DNA of 64,000 nt from Metabacillus endolithicus (GCF_023078335.1 NZ_CP095550.1:1966001-2030000); one strand, 5' to 3'. Counted from the first letter of the stretch, positions 1 through 11,124 are shown. Notes: generated from the letters alone by a model not told the origin. Program-made: numbers and translations.

Positions 1-44
1 TAACAAATTTAAACAAAAATCATATAAAATTTTCATATATAAAA

Positions 45-80
45 TATAAAAAACGTACACCGAAAAAATCGTGTACGTTA
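45..80 (-). terminator. Terminator after the YesN-type regulator gene
   Basis: On the minus strand an 8-bp stem (ACGTACAC/GTGTACGT) with a 10-nt loop is followed by a T-rich run. The stop codon of the regulator gene overlaps the stem. It suggests that the kinase/regulator transcript ends here rather than continuing into genes beyond the left edge. Confidence 0.7.
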
Positions 81-1625
81 AGGTGTTTTTCTTCTATATT
101 TACTTGGAGACATACCAACATATTTTTTAAATTTATTATGAAAATAATCAACATTAGAATAGCCAACCTTTTCGGCTACCTGGTAAACCTTCATACCTTC
201 TGTTAATAATGTTTTAGCATTTTCCATTCGAATCTTATCAAGATATGTGTTGAAATATTCCCCCGTATGATTTTTGAAAATTTTACCTAAATAGGCACTA
301 TTATAATCAAATATCTTTGCCAATGTCTCCAGCTTTAAATTTTCATGATAATGACGATGGATAAAATCTACCAGTTTCTTTAATTGCCCCTCTTGGTCCC
401 CAACATTTTGACTAGAAATAACCTTAAACAATAAATCATAAATGTAATCTATCAAAACATACATAGATGTTTTATCATTAATTTTATGAAGATCTGCCGT
501 GAGATCTGATAACGTCTCACTTAGCTCTGGTTTATTCACTGAGCACTTATTAAGGACCATTGATAATAAGCGGATAAAGCTTGTTTTGATTTGTTCCTCT
601 GAATACTCCATATTAATCATTGTTTGCGCAGCTTCCATTATTTCATTTTTTAGTGCCTGTTCATTAAGAGCTTCTAGAGCAAAATAGAGTCTCTCTGTAA
701 CTGTATGGATTGGAAACTCATTTATATGAATTTCATTGTCTTTTTGATCTTTAGCCATTAAGAAAAGCTCTGAATCCGATCTTAGAAATTTAGATTCTTT
801 ATAATAAAATGCATCATCGAGTCTAGCTTTTGTGTTTCTATATTCAACCCCTATGTCACGAATGACTGGAAAAACATGACTTACAGACATTACAATATTT
901 GTACCCTTCATATGGTTGGTTACTAATTCATACAACTCATTATAATGAACAAGGCTCGGTCTTATGTCTTTTAATAGGATACAAAGATAATGATCTCTAC
1001 TGAACAAATAGCCCCAGGTTTCTTCAATATAATCTGTTAAGCGTAATCTAGCCTCTTCGAGATCTATGTTTGTTTGATTTAAACATTTTATTAATACTAC
1101 CTGATAATTTTTTGCTTCTAAACCTAATCCTGCAACGTCACGATTCAAATTAGGATAGGAAACATCTTCATTAGAATCAATCAATTCCTTCAAGAAAGCT
1201 TGTCTACTATCAGGTAAGCTGCTAGCTTTTAATTCGTTAGAAGCTTGTTTTGAATCTAACGTTTTCTTAATTCTTTTCACATATTCAATTAATTCTTCTT
1301 CCTCTACTGGTTTTAATAAATAGCCAGTCACATTTTGCCTAATAGCCTTCTGAGCATAAGAAAAATCAGCATATCCACTCAGTACTAGAAATTGCACCTG
1401 ATCATCATTTTCCCTAACGGTTTCAATAAGGGTGATCCCATCCATCCTTGGCATCCGAATATCAACAAGAATGAGATGGACTTCATTCTCCTTATATTTT
1501 TCGAACCCCTCTTGTCCATCTTTTGCTGTATCAATCACGTTGAAATCAAAGTCCTCCCAAGGAATTAATGTTCTCAAACCTTCCCGAATCATCGGCTCGT
1601 CATCAATAATTAACACGTTATACAT
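78..1625 (-). CDS. YesN-type response regulator, AraC family
   Basis: Response regulator of about 515 residues. The N-terminal receiver domain starts MYNVLIIDDEP and has the phospho-acceptor Asp at about residue 55 (LVDIRMPRMDG). A long linker region follows, and the last ~100 residues form an AraC/XylS double helix-turn-helix (NSAYLGKIFKNHTGEYFNTYL, then VGYSNVDYFHNKFKKYVGMSP). I start at the ATG at 1625, preceded by a GGGGGAAGGA ribosome site; an upstream in-frame extension lacks one. The start overlaps the stop of the kinase gene by 8 nt (ATGTATAA), so the two are translationally coupled. In Bacillus, YesMN-type pairs usually control sugar ABC transporters and glycosidases; the adjacent GH42, GH95 and GH3 genes are the likely targets (inference). 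The ligand is unknown. Confidence 0.9.
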   Translation of the reverse strand: MYNVLIIDDEPMIREGLRTLIPWEDFDFNVIDTAKDGQEGFEKYKENEVHLILVDIRMPRMDGITLIETVRENDDQVQFLVLSGYADFSYAQKAIRQNVTGYLLKPVEEEELIEYVKRIKKTLDSKQASNELKASSLPDSRQAFLKELIDSNEDVSYPNLNRDVAGLGLEAKNYQVVLIKCLNQTNIDLEEARLRLTDYIEETWGYLFSRDHYLCILLKDIRPSLVHYNELYELVTNHMKGTNIVMSVSHVFPVIRDIGVEYRNTKARLDDAFYYKESKFLRSDSELFLMAKDQKDNEIHINEFPIHTVTERLYFALEALNEQALKNEIMEAAQTMINMEYSEEQIKTSFIRLLSMVLNKCSVNKPELSETLSDLTADLHKINDKTSMYVLIDYIYDLLFKVISSQNVGDQEGQLKKLVDFIHRHYHENLKLETLAKIFDYNSAYLGKIFKNHTGEYFNTYLDKIRMENAKTLLTEGMKVYQVAEKVGYSNVDYFHNKFKKYVGMSPSKYRRKTP

Positions 1626-3404
1626 GTTCCTTCCCCCTTGCTGGTATGACAAATAAAACCTCTGTTCCACTATTAGGTTGACTCTTAATTGTTAAACCGC
1701 TTTTCTTTCCAAACGTAAGGATAAGTCTTTGATGCACATTCACTAAACCAATTCTATTTTCTCTAGTATCCTCGATATTTTCCAAGGCTTTATTGATTAG
1801 TTGTAGCTTTTCCTCATCTATCCCAACTCCATTATCTGAAACAAGTACATGCAATTCTTCACCTATCACCTTTGTAGTAATTTCGACTTGTCCACCCTGT
1901 GACTTATCTTCTATACCGTGAAGAACGGCATTTTCTACAAGCGGCTGAATAATAAGAGGATGAATATAAAGCTCCTCTGATAATGGATCAATATTTAACG
2001 AATATGTTAAGCGGTCATCATAGCGGAATTTTTGAATCTCTAAGTAACACCTTACTAAGTCAATTTCATTTTGTAACGTGACCATTTCTCCTGTAACAGA
2101 AATGCTTTTTCTCATTAATTTACCTAGCAATTTAACAACTCCGGCAATTTCCTTTTCCCCCTTCATATGCGCCTTCATCCTGATCGATTCTAACGCATTG
2201 AAAAGAAAATGCGGGTTAATTTGACTTGCCATCATTTTTAACTTTATTTCCTGCTGACGTTTTTCTAGTATATTGTTTTTTCTGTGCGCCTTGTCTACTT
2301 CTTCTATTAATTCTCGTATATTTCGAATCATATAATTTAATTGATAAGATAACAGCCCGATCTCATCTTCCCCATCAACCTGAATATAGACATTTAAGTC
2401 CCCTTCAGAAACAGTATCAATCTGTTCACCCAACCTAAGAATTCTTTTAGATAAAAGCTTGGAGAAAAAATAGATTAATAGAACTGCTATCACTAGACTA
2501 ATAATAATGACAATTAATCCTAGCCCAAGAAACTTATTCGCATCCTCCATAATAACCTTCTGAGGGATAACAGAGACAAATTTAAGTTTATTTGAACTAA
2601 TTTCGGGCAATAAAACATCAACAAGAACTTCAGCTTCTTCTCCATCAACCTTCCCAGAAAAAGTACCTGACCATTCATCAGGTGGCAGATCACTATCAAC
2701 AACTTCATCTAATTTTTTGCCTATAAATTCTTTACGATTTGAAACGGCAATATAATGATTATCATCGATAATCATAACCGGTGTTTGTTCTTGGCTGAGC
2801 ATATCGTATAAATGATTATTGTTCACATTGATCACTAAAAGAGGCTTGTTTTATAATCCGTATAGTTAATCTTTCTTACTAAGCTTAAGTATTTTTCGTT
2901 GTTTTTCGTTTCATCCGGTATATAATACCAGCCTATTAATCCATTAGCGTTTTTTGTAGAATGATACCAAAAATTATCTTCAATGTATTCCTCAGGAATA
3001 AACCTCCAGTTATTTAGCATTGTTTTATTTTTTGTGTAAACACGTATGTTCGAAATTTCACTAAATGTTTCAAGATACTCTTCAATTTTATGATAGCTAT
3101 TATAGGAAGAAACAACTTCTTGAATGGTTGTATATTCCTTATTAAGAATTTCTTTCAATTCAGAATCTAACGTTAAGTTATTTGATACATATATAGCCTT
3201 TTCTAACGTCTCGGCAGTACGCTTTTTAACCCGTTCTAAATCAGAGGAAACTTGTTCTTTTGCATCGGTAAGAGCATTTGATCTTAATTCATGAGTCAAA
3301 AAAGTTCCTACAATAAGCAATGGAATAATAACAGCTATAACAAACGAAAACACTAGCTTAGAATGGAGCTTCATATTATTAAAATAGTTTTTTATACGAT
3401 TCAT
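1618..3404 (-). pseudogene. YesM-type sensor histidine kinase, one frameshift
   Basis: Membrane sensor kinase of the YesM/LytS class (His_kinase PF06580 type), about 595 residues if repaired. The first frame (2835-3404) gives an N-terminal membrane segment (LVFSFVIAVIIPLLIVGTFL) and the start of an extracellular sensor domain. The second (1618-2835) gives the rest of the sensor domain, a second membrane segment, a HAMP region, the phospho-acceptor region (SQINPHFLFNALESIR), the N-box (PLVENAVLHG) and the G-box (DNGVGIDEEKL). The frames join at a TTTT run on the minus strand (2837-2840): one extra T gives a continuous protein (..SLFLVINVNN..). The single-nt loss in a homopolymer is probably a sequencing error, but a real null cannot be excluded. 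It is coupled to the YesN regulator gene downstream. Confidence 0.85.
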
Positions 3405-3428
3405 AAAATTGCACCGCCAAGATTTGTG

Positions 3429-3442
3429 TGTAAACGCTTTAA
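3429..3442. promoter_or_regulatory. cre-like site upstream of the sensor kinase
   Basis: TGTAAACGCTTTAA matches the general catabolite-responsive element pattern bound by CcpA (TGWAANCGNTNWCA type) at most positions. It lies about 25 bp upstream of the kinase start, between it and the GH42 gene. It would put the two-component system under carbon catabolite repression (inference); another LacI-family regulator is possible. Confidence 0.5.
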
Positions 3443-3482
3443 ATTTTGCAAACTAGTAAAAGTTATCTAGGAATAGGTCAGT

Positions 3483-3511
3483 AGGGAAAAGAGGCTAAAA
3501 AAGATAGCCCC
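3483..3511 (-). terminator. Weak terminator after the GH42 gene
   Basis: On the minus strand GGCTA and TAGCC pair across a T-rich loop and are followed by TCTTTTCCC. The stem is only 5 bp, so read-through into the kinase gene is likely. Confidence 0.4.
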
Positions 3512-3518
3512 TTCATCG

Positions 3519-5552
3519 TCATTTACTCTGCTCAATAATCGCAACATCATATGAAGCCAGCTCAATTGAGTGCTCGACTTTTTTTCCGGTTAGTAGATTA
3601 AGTCCATTTACAGAAGGAAGCTCAATTTTTACAGCATCACGATTATGGTTTAAAACAAATACATAGGTTTTATCGCCCTTAATACGTTTTGTAATTTCAA
3701 CACCAGGCTCGTTCCCTGCAAAATCATTGCTTATTCCTTTTTCATTCATCATTCCATGAAGTAACCCATTTAAAAATTCATCATCTGGGCTTGATGCCAC
3801 ATACCATGCTTGCCCTTTACCATATTTATTCTTCGTTACCACTGGTCGGCCCTGATAAAAATCCTCTCCATAGGTGGCTATGGTCTCCGCACCTTCTGAA
3901 TGAATAAGATCGAATAATAGGTTACAAGAATACTCTCCCTCTAAGGTGCCATATTCTTTTTCCATCAATATTTTGTTTGTATGTTCTGGAGCAAGTGCAT
4001 CTATTTCTTCTGACCATATTCCAAGAACTTTACGCAATTCACCAGGATAACCTCCTAATGTGACCAGATCATTTTCATCTACAATTCCACTAAGAAACGT
4101 CGTTAAAAATGTTCCGCCCTTTTCTACAAAGTGTTCAATCTTCTTTGCGTATCCAGGCTTGACCATGTATAAAACAGGGGCAATCACTACTTCATATTGA
4201 CTCAGATCTGCTTCAACACTGATCATATCTACCTGAATATTTTGGTCAAACAAAGCCTTATAATATTTGTGAACTACATCTACATATTTCAATGAGATAG
4301 ATGGACCTGAGGAATATTCAACGCCCCACCAATTATCCCAATCAAACACAATCGCTACTTTTGCTTTGACTCTTGAATTTAATAGAGTATGTGATAATTG
4401 ATCAAGCTCTTCCCCCAGTTCCGCTACCTCTTGGAAAACTCTTGTATGCTCATGACCGACATGCTCGATCACAGCTCCATGGAATTTTTCACAGGCTCCT
4501 CTTGAACGTCTCATTTGGAAAAACAACACTGTATCAGAGCCGTGGGCAACTGCTTGATAGCTCCACAACCTCATCACACCAGGACGCTTCAATGCATTAT
4601 ATGGCTGCCAATTTTGCTGACTTGGAGTTTGCTCCATTAACATAAAAGGTTCCCCATCTTTTAAACCGCGCATTAAGTCATGCATCATCGCTGTATAGCT
4701 AACAGGTGTGTCAATTGAAGGATAATTATCCCATGCAATGACATCCATATACGGGGCCCACTTTTGATAATCTAGTGGCTTATAAGCACCCATTATATTT
4801 GTTGTAACAATAGTATCAGGTATAGATTCTTTAATAATATCATACTCCATTTTATGGCATTCTAACATACTATCAGAATTAAAACGTGCATAATCTAAGG
4901 AGATTCCTTGGAACATTGTGTGTCTTTCACCAAAATGCTCACTAAGTAGATTAGGTGTGACAATTTCGTCCCAATCATAAAATGTATGTCCCCAGAAACT
5001 TGTGTTCCAGGCTTTATTAATGTGATCTAATGTACGGTATTTTTCTTTAAGCCAAACACGAAATGCTGTCTCACAATTATCACAATAGCAGGCTCCACCC
5101 CACTCATTTGAAATATTCCAAAGCAGTACAGCCGGATGCTTCTTATAGCGCTCAACAAGTTTCCCTACAAATAAAGAAGCATATTTACGGTAAGACAAGC
5201 TGTTCGGGCAAGAATTATGTCTACCTCCAAACTTCCGTTTCTTTCCGTCAAATTCAGTTCGTAAAACATCTGGGTATTTCTTAGCAAGCCACGCTGGATG
5301 AGCCGCTGTACCGGTTCCTATTCCTACCTGTATACCATTTTCATATAAGGTATCAATCACTTCATCTAACCATTGAAAATCGTAAGAAACTTCATCTTTT
5401 TGAGAGGTTGCCCATGCAAAGATATTCACTCTTACAAAATCAATTTTTGCTTTTTTAAACATCCTTATATCTTCATACATTGTTTCACGGTCATATTGCT
5501 CTGGGTTATAATCGCCACCATAAATCATTTTCGAGATTTTTGTACTAATCAT
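3519..5552 (-). CDS. Family GH42 beta-galactosidase (or related arabinosidase)
   Basis: Intracellular glycosidase of 677 residues, the usual GH42 length, with no signal peptide. The N-terminal TIM barrel starts with YGGDYNPEQYD. The acid/base Glu is at about residue 150 (WNISNEWGG) and the nucleophile Glu at about 307 (FMLMEQTPS). The zinc cysteine cluster is present (C115 region and ACYCDNC at 154-160). A trimerisation domain and a C-terminal beta domain follow. GH42 enzymes release terminal beta-galactose, or alpha-L-arabinose in some cases, from oligosaccharides. The ATG at 5552 has an AGGAGG site. The gene lies between GH95 (30 bp upstream) and the YesM-type kinase, so it probably belongs to one oligosaccharide-processing operon. 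Confidence 0.93.
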   Translation of the reverse strand: MISTKISKMIYGGDYNPEQYDRETMYEDIRMFKKAKIDFVRVNIFAWATSQKDEVSYDFQWLDEVIDTLYENGIQVGIGTGTAAHPAWLAKKYPDVLRTEFDGKKRKFGGRHNSCPNSLSYRKYASLFVGKLVERYKKHPAVLLWNISNEWGGACYCDNCETAFRVWLKEKYRTLDHINKAWNTSFWGHTFYDWDEIVTPNLLSEHFGERHTMFQGISLDYARFNSDSMLECHKMEYDIIKESIPDTIVTTNIMGAYKPLDYQKWAPYMDVIAWDNYPSIDTPVSYTAMMHDLMRGLKDGEPFMLMEQTPSQQNWQPYNALKRPGVMRLWSYQAVAHGSDTVLFFQMRRSRGACEKFHGAVIEHVGHEHTRVFQEVAELGEELDQLSHTLLNSRVKAKVAIVFDWDNWWGVEYSSGPSISLKYVDVVHKYYKALFDQNIQVDMISVEADLSQYEVVIAPVLYMVKPGYAKKIEHFVEKGGTFLTTFLSGIVDENDLVTLGGYPGELRKVLGIWSEEIDALAPEHTNKILMEKEYGTLEGEYSCNLLFDLIHSEGAETIATYGEDFYQGRPVVTKNKYGKGQAWYVASSPDDEFLNGLLHGMMNEKGISNDFAGNEPGVEITKRIKGDKTYVFVLNHNRDAVKIELPSVNGLNLLTGKKVEHSIELASYDVAIIEQSK

Positions 5553-5582
5553 AGCCGTGCCTCCTATTCTAGTTTTTTATTC

Positions 5583-7925
5583 TTACGCTAATGAAACCTT
5601 TATTTTTGAATTTCTATCTACTTTTATTGAATTTGTCGTAAGAAATGTTCCTTCTTTATTTTCAATCTTAATTTGTTGATTCCTATAGGAAACTTTTACA
5701 TCCGTTTGTTTCGTAGACGTGATTTCTGCTAGTGTTAGTTGTCCATCCGCCCATTCAATCGTTACTTCAAATCCACCTCTTGCTTTTAATCCGCTAACTC
5801 TGCCGTTTTTCCAAGCTGGTGGCAGTGCAGGTAATAATTCGATTTCTCCTAAATGACTTTGAACCAGCATTTCAGCAATTCCTGCCGTACCACCAAAATT
5901 CCCATCGATTTGAAAAGGAGGGTGATCATCGAAAAGATTTGGATGTGTGGATCTTGCTAGTAATGTTTGCAAATAGTCATGTGCATTTTTAGAATCATGA
6001 AGGCGAGCAAATAAATTGATAAGCCATGCGCAGCTCCACCCAGTGTGTCCTCCACCATTTTCTAATCGATAGGTCAAAGAGTTTCTCGCAGCTTCAACTA
6101 AGTTTGGAGTTTGTTTGCTATTTATTTGATTACCAGGATATAGTCCATATAAATGTGAGACATGTCGATGACCGGGTTCATACTCTGCAAAATCCTCGAT
6201 CCATTCTTGCAATCGTCCATTCTTGTTTATTTTGAACGGTACTAAGCATTCTAGAGCATCCATCACTTCTTCATGGAAATCTTCTTCACTAGTCAATTGT
6301 TTGCTGGCCTGCAGACAATTTTGAAATAACTCTCTCATTAACGTCATATCCATTGTAGAAGCATAAGAAACAGCAGTTGGTTGGCCGTCATATGTTAGAA
6401 ATTTATTTTCCGGTGATGTGGAAGGATTTGTTACTAAATAGCCTTCAGGTCCTTCTATTAACCAATCCAAGCAAAATTGTGCAGCGTCTTTCATCAATGG
6501 GTACGCCTTTTCTTCTAGGAATTTATTGTCTAATGTAAACAGATAATGCTCCCATAAATGACTTGCCAGCCATACCCCTGCCATTGGCCAGAAAGCCCAA
6601 GAAGCCTGGCCTGAGGTTGGTGTAGACATTCTCCATAAATCCACATTATGATGAACAGCAAAACCTCGAGCACCGTATAATTCTTTCGCAGTCTTTTTAC
6701 CTGTAATACTTAAATCTTCTATTAAATCAAAAAGAGGCTCATGGCATTCTGTTAGGTTACATACCTCTGCTGGCCAATAATTCATTTCCGTATTGATATT
6801 CGTTGTATAGTCACTATTCCATGGTGGTTGAATAAACGGATTCCAAATTCCTTGAAGATTTGCTGCCTGAGTTCCCGGTCTTGATGACGAAATTAATAAA
6901 TATCGACCATATTGAAAATACAACGCTTCAAGTGCAATATCATCACGCTTCGTTTTATAGATTTCAAGTCTTTCGTTTGTTGGGAGTTTTTCATAGTCTT
7001 GTTCATTATCTAAAGATAATGAAACACGATGAAATAAACTTTGATAATCAGTTAAATGACGATGTTTTAATTCCTCATAGTCCAAAAGATTTGCGTGGGT
7101 GATGATATTCTGACATTGCTTTTCTATACTAGATAAATCCGGATCTGGAGCTTCATTAAACTTTGTAAAGTTCGTTTTCGCTGTTAAAAGTAACATCACT
7201 TCATTGTCACCAGAAATCTCAAGAGCGTCGTCTGATATTGAGATTTCACCCTTATTCGTCTTTCCTTGTATATGAATTTGAAATCTTAAACCTCGAGAAT
7301 CGTCATAAAGAATTTCTCCTGGATTTTTTACAGAAATCGGACTTTGTCCACGCAGTATTAAGGATTTGTCTTTGCCTTCGTTTTTTTCATGTGGATGTAA
7401 TGAATCTAGGTGAATTCTCAAACTAATAGGGGAACATTCCTGACCGTAAGATTTTACTCTTATCGCAAGAACCTGATCTGGGTGACTTATAAAGGCTTCT
7501 CTCCTATATGTAACACCATTTATTTTGTATTCCGTCAAAGCAACGCTTGTTTGTAAATCTAGTTCACGTCGATAATCTGTAACGTCTCCTTCAACAAGAT
7601 GTTCAATATGCAAATCACCTAAGGGCTGGTATGCTTCACTATCTACTCCTACCATCTTGCTTTCTATTAATTGTTCAGCTTCAGCATATTTCCCAGTAAA
7701 GACAAGCTCTCTTACCTTATCTAAAGTAAGATTAGCTTGTTTATTACTATTTTCACCTGGTTCACCTGACCATAATGTATCTTCATTCAATTGAATTTTT
7801 TCAGCCTTTGTTCCACCGAAAACCATTGCTCCTAACCGCCCATTTCCCAACGGAAGTGCTTCCTCCCATTTTTCTGCAGGAGCTTTATACCATAATTTCA
7901 AATCATTCTTTTTGGTGTACTCCAT
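5583..7925 (-). CDS. Family GH95 alpha-L-fucosidase (or alpha-L-galactosidase)
   Basis: Protein of about 780 residues covering the whole GH95 fold: an N-terminal beta domain (LWYKAPAEKWEEALPLGNGR), a linker, an (alpha/alpha)6 barrel and a C-terminal beta domain. Family signatures include NTEMNYWPAEV (the region of the two catalytic Asn), WLASHLWEHYLF (where the catalytic acid Glu is expected), LVTNPSTSPEN, HRHVSHLYGLYPG and DGNFGGTAGIAEML. GH95 enzymes invert and remove alpha-1,2-linked fucose, or L-galactose, for example from xyloglucan side chains. No signal peptide is seen, so it should act on imported oligosaccharides. I chose the ATG at 7925 because GGGGTGA sits just upstream; the ATG 21 nt earlier has no ribosome site. 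The GH3 terminator lies just upstream, so this gene may have its own promoter or rely on read-through. Confidence 0.92.
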   Translation of the reverse strand: MEYTKKNDLKLWYKAPAEKWEEALPLGNGRLGAMVFGGTKAEKIQLNEDTLWSGEPGENSNKQANLTLDKVRELVFTGKYAEAEQLIESKMVGVDSEAYQPLGDLHIEHLVEGDVTDYRRELDLQTSVALTEYKINGVTYRREAFISHPDQVLAIRVKSYGQECSPISLRIHLDSLHPHEKNEGKDKSLILRGQSPISVKNPGEILYDDSRGLRFQIHIQGKTNKGEISISDDALEISGDNEVMLLLTAKTNFTKFNEAPDPDLSSIEKQCQNIITHANLLDYEELKHRHLTDYQSLFHRVSLSLDNEQDYEKLPTNERLEIYKTKRDDIALEALYFQYGRYLLISSSRPGTQAANLQGIWNPFIQPPWNSDYTTNINTEMNYWPAEVCNLTECHEPLFDLIEDLSITGKKTAKELYGARGFAVHHNVDLWRMSTPTSGQASWAFWPMAGVWLASHLWEHYLFTLDNKFLEEKAYPLMKDAAQFCLDWLIEGPEGYLVTNPSTSPENKFLTYDGQPTAVSYASTMDMTLMRELFQNCLQASKQLTSEEDFHEEVMDALECLVPFKINKNGRLQEWIEDFAEYEPGHRHVSHLYGLYPGNQINSKQTPNLVEAARNSLTYRLENGGGHTGWSCAWLINLFARLHDSKNAHDYLQTLLARSTHPNLFDDHPPFQIDGNFGGTAGIAEMLVQSHLGEIELLPALPPAWKNGRVSGLKARGGFEVTIEWADGQLTLAEITSTKQTDVKVSYRNQQIKIENKEGTFLTTNSIKVDRNSKIKVSLA

Positions 7926-7943
7926 ACTTTCACCCCATTTTTT

Positions 7944-7984
7944 CAAAAAAGGTCAGTAGGCACTTGCTGCCAGCCTGACCTTTT
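7944..7984 (-). terminator. Terminator after the GH3 gene
   Basis: A 10-bp stem (AAAAGGTCAG/CTGACCTTTT) is followed on the minus strand by TTTTTT. It lies between GH3 and GH95, and its tail reaches the GH95 ribosome site. Confidence 0.8.
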
Positions 7985-8013
7985 CACATATATATCTAAT
8001 AACCTCTCTATTA

Positions 8014-10859
8014 CTACGAAATAAATCGGAAGTAACTTAGAAATACCTCACCCTTACATACAAAATAAATCTTAGTATGTTCAGTCGTTTCTTTGATAGA
8101 AACAGCTCCTGTTACAGTCTGCCAATTTTGGATTCCCCCAGTGTTATGAACAAGGAGCTGACCGATTTTTTCTCCTTGAGGATGTTCTAGATGGATATCA
8201 ATTTGTGTTGTTTCTGAGATATTAGATACACGAGCTTCAATAGATTGTATACCTTTACTAAAATCCACATCGGAGAACATCATCCAGGAACCTAGTTTCG
8301 TTTGAACGGAATGCCCGCCCTCTTTGCATTCATTAATTATAACGTCTTGATAGTCATCATAGTTTTCCGCTCTTGTATTGATATACAAATTACGTGAAGG
8401 AATCACCTCACCATTTACTTTGAGCTTTTCTTGTAACGAAATATCAGCTGATGATCGACCAATCATAAACTCATATTCCCCAGTTTCAACACAATGCTTA
8501 TCTCTAGTCACATCCCAAACGGCTAAATCACTAGCTTTTACTTTTAGCTCGATATCTTTTGTTTTTCCCGCTTCGATAAAAATTCTTTCAAAACCAATTA
8601 GTTGTTTAAGTGGTCTTTGAAATCGAGAGTGTAGTGAACGAAAATACAGCTGTACAACCTCATCACCTGAGAGTGTGCTAGTGTTTTTCACTTTTACTGT
8701 TACGGTTACCTCACCATGTTCATTGATTTCTCTTTCACTAAATTTAAAATCACTATATTCAAATTGGGAGTAAGATTTCCCATGGCCAAATGGATATAAT
8801 TCATTTTCATCAAAGTACATATACGTTCGCTTACCTTTGATAATATCGTAGTCTAATAGATCGGGTAATTGATCTACCGAACGATACCATGTCATATTTA
8901 GACGTCCTGCTGGATTGTAATCTCCAAATAACACATCACTTATTGCATTTCCTAGCTCTTGCCCCCCATGTGATGTATAGAGAACCGCAGGAATATGCTT
9001 CTCTACCCAATTGATCGCAAACGGATAGCTTCCGATCACAACAACTACTGTATTTCGATTCACTTTATAAACTTCTTGTATCAGTTTTTCCTGAGCCTCA
9101 GCTAATGTAATATCAGGACGATCGTTTTCTTCCTTCCCATTCACAACCGGGTTATTTCCTACAAAAACAATGGCAACATCAGATTCTTTTGCCGCTTTAA
9201 TTGCTTCTTCCATTCCATTTTCAATAATTTCTTTCTCAAGTACAGAAGAATGGGCTGCGTCTGTTCCTTCAGATACCTTAAGCTTTTTTTCTTCATCTAA
9301 AACAACGGCTTGATTATTCCATGTAGACAGCTTAAATTCGTTTTGGCTTTCTGGTTGTAAGTGAAGAACTTCTTTTACAAACCATCCGTAAATCTCATCA
9401 GCAGAGGCTGCTATGTTTTGATCATCTGCACTTGTTACATATTTACCATTATCAAGTGAACGAGCTGTATAGCTACCCCATCCCCAATCGGAAAGCTCAA
9501 ACTTTGCTGCTTCTTCTTTGTTTTTTCTATTTGCGATTAACGGCTGTTTTCATCTGCTCCTAAGCCAACAAATTCACCGCCATTTTTCAGAACGATTTTA
9601 TCATTCCCACTATGAAATGTTACCTGTTTACCTTCTATCTTATTTTTAATGCCCTCATAAGGAGTAATAGTATATGGAAAGTCCCCTGAATACCAATCAC
9701 GATAGACAATGTTTCCGAGTGGCCCTATTACTGAAACCTTATTTATCTTTTCCTTATTTAGAGGCAACATATTATGTTCATTTTTTAATAGAACAATAGA
9801 CTCTTTAGCTGCTTGAGCCGACACCTCAGCGTGTTTTTGGTCACAAATCACTGATTGGGATATAGCTGAATATGGGTTATTTTCAGCAGGATCAAATTCT
9901 CCTAAACGGAAACGAACTCTGAATGTATTTCGTAAGGCAACATCAAGATCATGTTCATTTACTAATTTCTTTTCTAACGCTTCAAAGATTGCTTTTGTTG
10001 TTTCATCGAAGTCATCTGTCATACTGTCTATTCCATTTTTAATGGCTTCAGCTACAGATTGTGCATGATGATCATAATATCCATGATCGCGCACAACTCC
10101 CAACAGGTCGGCTGCATCACTTACAACGAACCCATTCATTCCCCATTGTTCTTTCACGATTTCTTTTACATAAGGATGAAGAATCGCTGGCGTACCATTA
10201 ATCGAGTTATATGCTGTCATCATGGAGTAAGCACCGCCTTCTTTAAAAGGCGCTTCAAATGCTTTCAAATAATACTCATGCATATTTCTCGGATCAATAC
10301 TAGCCGAACAGCTTCCACGGTCAATTTCATTATTGTTCGCTAAGAAGTGCTTTAATGTGGCAACAGCTTTGAAGAAAAACGGGTGATCACCCTGAATTCC
10401 TTTTACAAGTGATGATGTTAGCTTGCCTGTTAAATAGGGATCCTCACCATATGCTTCTTCTGTTCTTCCCCAGCGCGGATCTCTTTCCATATCAACGGTA
10501 GGAGCCCATAGAGTTAATCCATTTACTTCCGGATTTTTCTTATAAAAAGCTCTAGCTTCGGTACTAATAACATCCCCAACTTCTTTCAATAATGACTGAT
10601 TCCACGTGCAAGCCAGTCCAATTGTTTGTGGAAAGGTTGTAGCTTTACCAAGCCATGCCATACCATGAGCCGCTTCAGTACCTTGCTTATGTGCATGTAT
10701 TCCCAAGCGTTCAATAGCCGGCTGATATTGACACATTAAATTCACCTTCTCTTCTAAGGTGAATCTTGAGATCAGATCATTTACTCTTGTTTCTAAAGGT
10801 AGATCAGGATTTTGAAAAGGAAATTCATAACTCTTTTTTTCTACTGTTTTTTCCATCAT
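8014..10859 (-). pseudogene. Family GH3 beta-glycosidase with CBM6-like domain, one frameshift
   Basis: About 948 residues when repaired. The N-terminal GH3 TIM barrel has KHFLANNNE (K170, H171) and the nucleophile Asp at about 248 (GFVVSDAADL). The alpha/beta sandwich domain is interrupted by a region of ~120 residues resembling a beta-trefoil (around GKYVTSADDQ). An FnIII-like domain (GDEVVQLYFR) follows, and the last ~130 residues look like a family 6 carbohydrate-binding module (AENYDDYQDV, GEVFLSYFRF). The frame breaks at an AAAA run on the minus strand (9547-9550). One added A gives GADEKQPLIANRKN and an open frame through 9214-9536 into the C-terminal part. No signal peptide is present. 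Candidate activities are beta-glucosidase or beta-xylosidase on oligosaccharides. It is divergent from the GH5 gene. The shift is probably a sequencing indel. Confidence 0.88.
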
Positions 10860-10903
10860 CTTCTCATCCTCGCTATATTTTCATTTGTTAGTATTCAGCA
10901 ATA

Positions 10904-10945
10904 GGAAACGGTTACAAAAACAAAGAACATATGTAAACGCTATCT
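10904..10945. promoter_or_regulatory. Two cre/LacI-type half-conserved sites upstream of GH3
   Basis: GGAAACGGTTACA (10904-10916) and TGTAAACGCTATCT (10932-10945) resemble CcpA or LacI-family operators. They sit within 45-90 bp of the GH3 start. A third, weaker copy (CCAAACGCTATCTA) begins at about 11036. Confidence 0.45.
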
Positions 10946-11124
10946 TTACTCTATCATCTACTCCTTACTGTTAAACACCCTAATTATTATTGAAATAATC
11001 CATTGTAATTTAGAGATATTGGAAAAAAACTTCATCCAAACGCTATCTAATAATGGAATTACTTCATGAAAACACATCTAATTTTCCATGTATGAACACT
11101 TAGCTTGTTTTGCTAACATATTTT

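Noticed and set aside
10059..10343. A 94-residue plus-strand frame inside the GH3 gene
   Set aside because: Antisense shadow of a conserved catalytic domain, without ribosome site or recognisable motif.
8014..10859. Two separate GH3 proteins
   Set aside because: The gap 9214-9536 is fully open in the frame of the C-terminal part, and one base joins it to the N-terminal part.
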